Assembly: GCF_000485595.1 (NCBI RefSeq)
Contig: NW_014579346.1
Coordinates: 1-28,922 of the forward strand
Length of the DNA stretch: 28,922 bases
Source of the DNA: Priapulus caudatus
Taxonomy: Eukaryota; Priapulida; Priapulimorpha; Priapulimorphida; Priapulidae
Direction: 5' to 3'
Shown here: piece by piece, positions 28,751-28,922 of the stretch
How positions within the stretch are numbered: position 1 is the first letter of the stretch
Layout: every line of letters starts with the position of its first letter
The notes under the pieces: model-generated
Seen by the model: only the letters and a program-made list of their open reading frames with translations
What the model was told of the DNA's origin: nothing
The model's database searches: none
Program-made: the position numbers and the translations under genes

Positions 28751-28922
28751 CCCAATATGAGCACTAGTATAGTAGAAGTACTACTAGTGACTAGTATACT
28801 TATCCTACACTATATGTAATAATACCTATAGTAAATACTAATATAATAGTAAATACATATCACTATAGTCATACTTGACGGCTATGGCCTATGGGATTTA
28901 CTCACCGTGTGGCTTTGAAAAG
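28751..28922. other. Window end, TA-rich palindromic DNA
   Basis: ACTAGTATAGTAGAAGTACT-type self-complementary sequence, then AT-rich DNA. No gene is seen. Confidence 0.5.

Noticed and set aside
27690-28922. CRISPR-like array from the repeated palindromes
   Set aside because: Repeat units are long, diverged and palindromic with no regular spacers, and the context is eukaryotic.

Overview
The window looks like repeat-rich genomic DNA of a metazoan, most likely an invertebrate. It contains Ty3/Gypsy LTR retrotransposons with animal-type Gag and Pol, long inverted-repeat (foldback) elements, MITE-like hairpins, TTAGGG telomere-type repeats and no bacterial gene organisation. I see no confident host gene, rRNA, tRNA or CRISPR array. 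The species cannot be fixed from sequence alone.

1-9605 holds Ty3/Gypsy element A (copy A1). It has the last 1025 bp of a 5' LTR, a primer-binding site, an intact 479-aa gag (1067-2506), and a canonical -1 frameshift signal on the gag stop codon (2497-2556). A broken protease follows (2470-2880), then a long RT-RNase H-integrase frame (2970-5759) that breaks at the catalytic end of integrase. After it come integrase remnants, a heavily indel-damaged third ORF (7385-8683) in the position where env would lie, a 3' UTR, a polypurine tract, and the first ~527 bp of a 3' LTR.

9606-14003 holds the 5' part of a second, different Ty3/Gypsy element B: LTR-like region, PBS, and broken gag, protease and RT. 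It stops at a 10-N assembly gap (14004-14013).

14014-17061 is a cleaner second copy of the element A 3' end (A2). It has a 3'-complete ORF3 encoding a C2H2 zinc finger and coiled coil, then the 3' UTR, PPT and a complete 1583-bp LTR (15479-17061). About 5.69-14.0 kb carries dense single-base indels and homopolymer gains. This resembles either old decay or unpolished long-read gap fill, so the chimeric order A1-B-gap-A2 should be treated with caution.

17062-28922 is nested non-coding mobile DNA. An inverted repeat of about 1.1 kb per arm (17062-18180 against 21113-22013 plus 27488-27698) surrounds a ~2.9-kb spacer. Its left arm abuts the element A LTR. Its right arm is split by a ~5.5-kb insertion (22014-27487) with GGCC-rich ends. 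That insertion contains a further inverted repeat (about 25300-26650), which itself carries a ~200-bp MITE. The right end (27690-28922) is a field of palindromes and telomere-like repeats.

The points most worth following up are ORF3 of element A, the gag-pro frameshift signal, the array of AP-1-type sites in the LTR, and the nested long inverted repeats.
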